Shown in pieces: positions 14,735-17,634 of a DNA stretch of 17,634 nucleotides. The DNA is taken from contig DGVV01000041.1 of NCBI GenBank assembly GCA_002395085.1, positions 1 through 17,634 on the forward strand, given 5' to 3'. A program made the translations under genes and the position numbers. Origin of the DNA: Ruminococcus sp. UBA4275. Its GTDB lineage: Bacteria; Bacillota; Clostridia; Oscillospirales; Ruminococcaceae. The notes under the pieces were generated by a model. It did not search any database. It was given only the letters and a program-made list of their open reading frames with translations, and was not told the DNA's origin. Within the stretch, counting starts at the first letter, position 1. Each line of letters starts with the position of its first letter.

Positions 14735-15238
14735 TCAGTCGGCGTATTTCGCGAGAATATCCTGCACCTCTTTGAGGCTGCCGGTGAGTCTGCCGTAAAC
14801 GTCATCGTTGACGGTAACAACCGGAGCCAGACCGCAGGCGCCGACGCAGCGGCAGTCATCGAGGGAGAACTTGCCGTCCTGCGTGATCTCGCCGCTCTCG
14901 ATGCCCAGAGCTTCCTCAAGCTTCTCCATGACGATGCCGGAGCCCTTGACGTAGCAAGCAGTACCCAGGCAGACGGAGATGCGGTATTTGCCCTTGGGAG
15001 ACATCGTGAACTGCGCATAGAAGGTTGCGACGCCGAAGACCTTTTCGAGCGGGATGTTCAGCTCATCTGCGATGATGGTCTGAACCTCGATCGGCAGGTA
15101 GCCGTAGATCTCCTGCGCTTTCTGCATGACCGGCATGAGACATCCGGGGTCATCGCGCAGCGCGTCGATGGTTGCGCGAAGCTCCTGCTCCTGCTCCGCG
15201 GTTCCCGTAAAGGGAATGGTTGCGATTTTCTTTGCCAT
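14735..15238 (-). CDS. hydC: Bifurcating [FeFe]-hydrogenase small subunit (NuoE-like)
   Basis: HydC is a 167-residue thioredoxin-fold [2Fe-2S] subunit homologous to NuoE. It passes electrons inside the HydABC complex. Cluster ligands are C90-x4-C95 and, 35 residues later, C131-x3-C135 in 'CLGTAC' and 'CVGAC', which is the exact NuoE spacing. The N-terminal half is the usual helical bundle ('PVMQKAQEIYGYLP'). TAAGGAGG precedes the ATG. It is the first gene of hydC-hydB-hydA, 27 bases ahead of hydB, behind a leader of about 150 bases. Confidence 0.95.
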   Translation of the reverse strand: MAKKIATIPFTGTAEQEQELRATIDALRDDPGCLMPVMQKAQEIYGYLPIEVQTIIADELNIPLEKVFGVATFYAQFTMSPKGKYRISVCLGTACYVKGSGIVMEKLEEALGIESGEITQDGKFSLDDCRCVGACGLAPVVTVNDDVYGRLTGSLKEVQDILAKYAD

Positions 15239-15253
15239 ATAATCGTATCCTCC

Positions 15254-15382
15254 TTATCTGATATTGGATCGATCGGTATTCTGTTGCGCCCGTGCGGTAG
15301 ACGCTCCGCGCATTGCAGCGGGCGGCCGGCGCGGCGGCGGAAACCGGCGCACGCGACGAGAAGCCGATAGATCTTCGATCAT
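15254..15382 (-). CDS. Possible small ORF in the hydC leader
   Basis: A 42-codon frame begins with ATG at 15382 (GAGAGG 5 bases ahead) and ends in a TAA that abuts the hydC ribosome site, the same TAAGGAGG junction that couples hydB to hydA. The predicted peptide is rich in Arg, Pro and Ala, including 'RRVRRFPPPRRPP'. The promoter below would start the RNA near 15390, leaving almost no leader for the GAGAGG. It may be a leader peptide that affects hydC translation, or a chance frame in a GC-rich stretch. I favour chance slightly. Confidence 0.25.
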   Translation of the reverse strand: MIEDLSASRRVRRFPPPRRPPAAMRGASTARAQQNTDRSNIR

Positions 15383-15396
15383 ATCAGCCTCTCATG

Positions 15397-15425
15397 ATTT
15401 TACTACATTTTACTGAAAAAATCAA
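15397..15425 (-). promoter_or_regulatory. Putative promoter of hydCBA
   Basis: On the minus strand TTGATT (15420-15425), a 17-bp spacer and TAAAAT (15397-15402) are present. The untranslated leader would be about 150 bases and is very GC-rich between 15300 and 15360. I see no clear Rex-type operator beside it. Confidence 0.55.
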
Positions 15426-15493
15426 GGTCAAAAATGCACAACATTTCCGTCTTGTTATCGTATGTTTCCACGAATGAGCCTATGCTAACCCGC

Positions 15494-15523
15494 GATTTTT
15501 CGCGCTTTTTCGTGATTTTTCGC
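15494..15523. repeat. Three tandem 10-bp T-tract repeats
   Basis: GATTTTTCGC, GCTTTTTCGT and GATTTTTCGC follow each other without gaps. The T5 tracts are therefore phased at one DNA helical turn, which favours intrinsic curvature. They lie in the 510-bp region between the divergent hydC and S1-domain genes. The rest of that region shows a 7-bp hairpin near 15543-15564 but no further gene. Confidence 0.7.
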
Positions 15524-15748
15524 ACGCTCCGTTCAGTCAAATACTGTCCGTGTGCGGCGGACAGGTGTGCAAATCCGACAGAAACTTCACGGAAATTTCA
15601 TGTGTTTCAAAAATTTTCCGGTCAGGTCTCAAAATTCGCGCTTTCTCCGCATGAGATCTGCGTAAAATAGAAAGCAGTCCGCGGGATCTGAAATACAGTT
15701 TTCGCGGCAATTCCGAAACGTATTTAGCAAAATAAAATGGAGGTCGAA

Positions 15749-16693
15749 ATGGAACAATTATCGTGTTATCTTCCGGAGGGGAGTCTGCTGGATTCCCCGC
15801 AGAATGCGGCATCGCTCGGCTCGGAGTCGGCGCTGCGCGAGGCAATGCTGACCGGTCAGCGGTTAGAAGCGCGCGTGCGGGTCTGCGACGGCAGCCACAA
15901 TCTGCACGTAGACCTGCCCTGTATGCGCGGGCTGATCCCGCGGGCAGAGGGTGCGCTCGGCATTACGGAAGGCACAACCCGCGATATCGCGCTGATCTCG
16001 CGGGTCAATAAGCCGGTCTGCTTTTCCGTGCTCCGCATCGAGCACGATGCGGAGGGCAACCCCTTTGCGGTGCTCTCCCGCCGGATGCAGCAGGAGCAGT
16101 GCAAAGAGGGATATATCAGCCGCCTGCGTCCCGGCGATGTCATTCCCGCCCGCGTGACGCATCTTGCGCCCTTCGGCTGCTTTGTGGATATCGGCTGCGG
16201 GGTGCCCTCGCTGATCCCGATTGACGCAATATCGGTTTCGCGGATTTCGCATCCTGCGGACCGGTTCCGGGTCGGGCAGGAGATCCGCGTCATGGTCAAG
16301 GGCTTTGAGAACGGCAGAGTTCTGCTGACGCACAAGGAGCTGCTCGGCACATGGGAGGAAAACGCTGCATGCTTCTCACCGGGAGAGACTGTTGCAGGCA
16401 TTGTGCGCTCGGTTGAGGATTACGGCATCTTCATTGAACTCTCGCCGAACCTTGCCGGGCTCGCCGATCTGCGCCCGGATGTTCATGCAGGGCAGCACGC
16501 GAGTGTATATATTAAAAGTATTGTGCCGGAGCGCATGAAAATCAAGCTGGCGATTGTAGACGTTTTCGACGATGCCTGTCCGCCGCAGCCGATGCATTAT
16601 TTCTTTCACGGCGATCATATGGATGAGTGGGTCTATACGCCGCCGCAGGCAAAGCGCCGGATTTCCAGTCAGTTCGCGGTTCCGGCGCCGTAA
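15749..16693 (+). CDS. S1-domain RNA-binding protein
   Basis: This 314-residue protein is built of S1 (OB-fold) units. A diverged one lies at about 38-110 ('RVRVCDGSHNLHVDLPCMRGLIPRA' split region). A clear one lies at about 126-200 ('GDVIPARVTHLAPFGCFVDIG...SLIPIDAIS'). Another lies at about 210-275 ('GETVAGIVRSVEDYGIFIELSPNLAGLADL'). It is shorter than ribosomal protein S1 and resembles stand-alone clostridial S1-like proteins, so a role in translation or RNA metabolism is likely but not specific. An ATG at 15737 is in frame, but it forms part of the GGAGG ribosome site (15739-15743), so I take the ATG at 15749. No convincing promoter was found; TAAAAT at 15663-15668 is a weak candidate. 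A terminator follows. Confidence 0.85.
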   Translation: MEQLSCYLPEGSLLDSPQNAASLGSESALREAMLTGQRLEARVRVCDGSHNLHVDLPCMRGLIPRAEGALGITEGTTRDIALISRVNKPVCFSVLRIEHDAEGNPFAVLSRRMQQEQCKEGYISRLRPGDVIPARVTHLAPFGCFVDIGCGVPSLIPIDAISVSRISHPADRFRVGQEIRVMVKGFENGRVLLTHKELLGTWEENAACFSPGETVAGIVRSVEDYGIFIELSPNLAGLADLRPDVHAGQHASVYIKSIVPERMKIKLAIVDVFDDACPPQPMHYFFHGDHMDEWVYTPPQAKRRISSQFAVPAP

Positions 16694-16749
16694 TCCGCGC
16701 CGCAGGGCGGGGAGATTTTCAAGCAGCATCTGCTGCATAATAATAATGC

Positions 16750-16793
16750 AATTCGGTCAGCTCCTCTTGAAAAGGCTGACCGATTCTTTTTTC
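16750..16793 (+). terminator. Intrinsic terminator of the S1-domain gene
   Basis: CGGTCAGC (16754-16761) pairs with GCTGACCG (16775-16782), extended by one A-T pair. A T-rich run TTCTTTTTT follows. It starts about 57 bases after the stop. Confidence 0.85.
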
Positions 16794-16810
16794 TGATTCC
16801 GGCATATGAA

Positions 16811-16862
16811 AAAGCGCCCCCTCAGCCCGAAATTCTGCGGTAAAATTCCCGCAGAGCGCTTT
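16811..16862. other. Nested inverted repeat between terminator and promoter
   Basis: An outer stem AAAGCGC (16811-16817) with GCGCTTT (16856-16862) encloses an inner hairpin CTGCGG (16835-16840) with CCGCAG (16849-16854). It lies in the 325-bp gap before the foldase gene, upstream of that gene's promoter, so it would be a DNA-level element or part of read-through RNA. Nothing else is visible in 16863-16940. Confidence 0.4.
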
Positions 16863-16941
16863 ACTCCGGACGGCTTTTCCGGAAAGAACCGCTTTCTTTT
16901 GCCCCCTTTTGTGAAAAAACGAAAAAAACCGAAAAAAGGAC

Positions 16942-16970
16942 TGGACATTTTCCGGAAAATCATGTATAAT
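16942..16970 (+). promoter_or_regulatory. Promoter of the foldase-like lipoprotein gene
   Basis: TGGACA (16942-16947, one mismatch to consensus), a 17-bp spacer and TATAAT (16965-16970). The leader is about 42 bases and includes AAAAGGAGG at 16998-17006. Confidence 0.8.
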
Positions 16971-17018
16971 AGCTTTGTATCGTATTTTCACGAAACCAAA
17001 AGGAGGCTCTTTATCACT

Positions 17019-17634
17019 ATGAAGCTGTTGAAAAAAGCTGCGGCTGCACTGCTGGCGGTATGTACCGCGTTCGGCTGCGCATCCTGCGGCGAGAATACCG
17101 CCAACGCCATGACCGTTGACGGATACGATGTCCGCGCAGGCATCTATCTCTATTATGTCACGACCGCATATTCCGAGGCGATCAATGTGCTTTCGGACGG
17201 CGGGCAGAGCTTTGACGAGGCCAAAACCACAAAGGAGATCAAGGCGATCATGTCAAAGTCGAAGATCGACAATGTCAGCGCCGAAACATGGATTCAGAAC
17301 AAGGCTGCTGAGCACTGCACCGATTTCGTCGAGGTCGAGCGTGAGTTCGATTCCCTCGGACTGAAGCTCACCGGCGAGCAGCTCGCGCAGATCAAGGCAC
17401 AGACCGCAACCTACATGAACTACTGCGGCAAATTCTATGAGAACAGCGGCATCAGCGAACAGTCTGTCAAGGATGTCGTGACAAATGAAGTAAAGCAGAA
17501 CGCCATCTGGGAAGCCTATTACGGCGATGAGGGCTCGGTCGGTGTCAAGGAAAGCGATATGATCGACCACTACGCAGAAAATCACCTGCGCATCAAGTAT
17601 ATCGCGGTTCCGCTGAAGGACGGCGAGGGCAATC
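17019..17634 (+). CDS. Foldase-like lipoprotein (SurA/parvulin-type), 3' end missing
   Basis: The first 205 codons of an open frame run off the window edge. The N-terminus is a lipoprotein-type signal: MKLLKK, an alanine/leucine core, then cysteines at 20 and 23, either of which could be acylated; neither lipobox is ideal. The following region ('AMTVDGYDVRAGIYLYYVTTAY', then long charged helices, then 'ESDMIDHYAENHLRIKYIAVPL') has the layout of the SurA/PrsA-type N-terminal chaperone domain, leading into what should be a rotamase (parvulin) domain. It is therefore probably an extracytoplasmic peptidyl-prolyl isomerase or chaperone. The rotamase part lies outside, so this cannot be confirmed here. 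AAAAGGAGG lies 12 bases before the ATG. Confidence 0.75.
   Translation, partial: MKLLKKAAAALLAVCTAFGCASCGENTANAMTVDGYDVRAGIYLYYVTTAYSEAINVLSDGGQSFDEAKTTKEIKAIMSKSKIDNVSAETWIQNKAAEHCTDFVEVEREFDSLGLKLTGEQLAQIKAQTATYMNYCGKFYENSGISEQSVKDVVTNEVKQNAIWEAYYGDEGSVGVKESDMIDHYAENHLRIKYIAVPLKDGEGN

Noticed and set aside
11015..15370. A 1451-codon open frame on the plus strand across the hydrogenase region
   Set aside because: It is exactly antisense to hydA, hydB and hydC, whose motifs and ribosome sites are unmistakable. Its product is low in recognisable domains and rich in Leu, Asp and Arg, as expected from the complement of biased codons. I see no ribosome site or promoter for it.

Overview
The window looks like chromosome from an anaerobic, fermentative Firmicute of the Ruminococcus/Oscillospiraceae type. 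The clues are secreted leucine-rich-repeat proteins with dockerin modules, a three-subunit ferredoxin/NAD-linked [FeFe]-hydrogenase, a ferredoxin-dependent indolepyruvate oxidoreductase, and strong GGAGG ribosome sites with near-consensus sigma-A promoters. The genus is an inference from gene content. I ran no database comparison.

Positions 1-3562 read on the minus strand. Two tandem paralogues encode secreted LRR-dockerin proteins (169-1002 and 1184-2011). Each has its own consensus promoter and a nearly identical terminator. A third copy of the same promoter at 57-85 indicates another family member left of the window. Upstream of them is an overlapping pair: a GNAT-type acetyltransferase (3128-3562) and a DHHW/SGNH-like protein that lacks the family's signature residues (2116-3135). 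Divergent from these, a perfect promoter drives an unrecognised 203-residue protein (3723-4334). Next comes a MerR/TipA-type regulator (4671-5408) with a textbook 19-bp-spacer promoter and a 21-bp palindromic operator.

Positions 5922-10563 read on the plus strand: iorA, iorB, an unknown lipoprotein and a phenylacetate-CoA ligase. Ligase plus IorAB forms a reversible route between arylacetates and arylpyruvates, through aryl-acetyl-CoA. Positions 11006-15238 (minus strand) hold hydC-hydB-hydA, an electron-bifurcating or electron-confurcating hydrogenase. Both systems use ferredoxin, so the hydrogenase could supply or consume the reductant that IorAB exchanges.

A 510-bp divergent intergenic region separates hydC from an S1-domain RNA-binding protein (15749-16693). 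The window ends inside a lipoprotein that resembles SurA/parvulin-type foldases (17019 to the edge).

The most unusual feature is not a gene. Three intergenic regions (about 4378-4545, 5555-5765 and 10564-10930) carry copies of one modular repeat made of consecutive short hairpins. Between copies the hairpin stems change sequence but stay base-paired, while loops and linkers are conserved. This is the pattern of a structure-selected (RNA or cruciform) element and the best candidate here for something undescribed.
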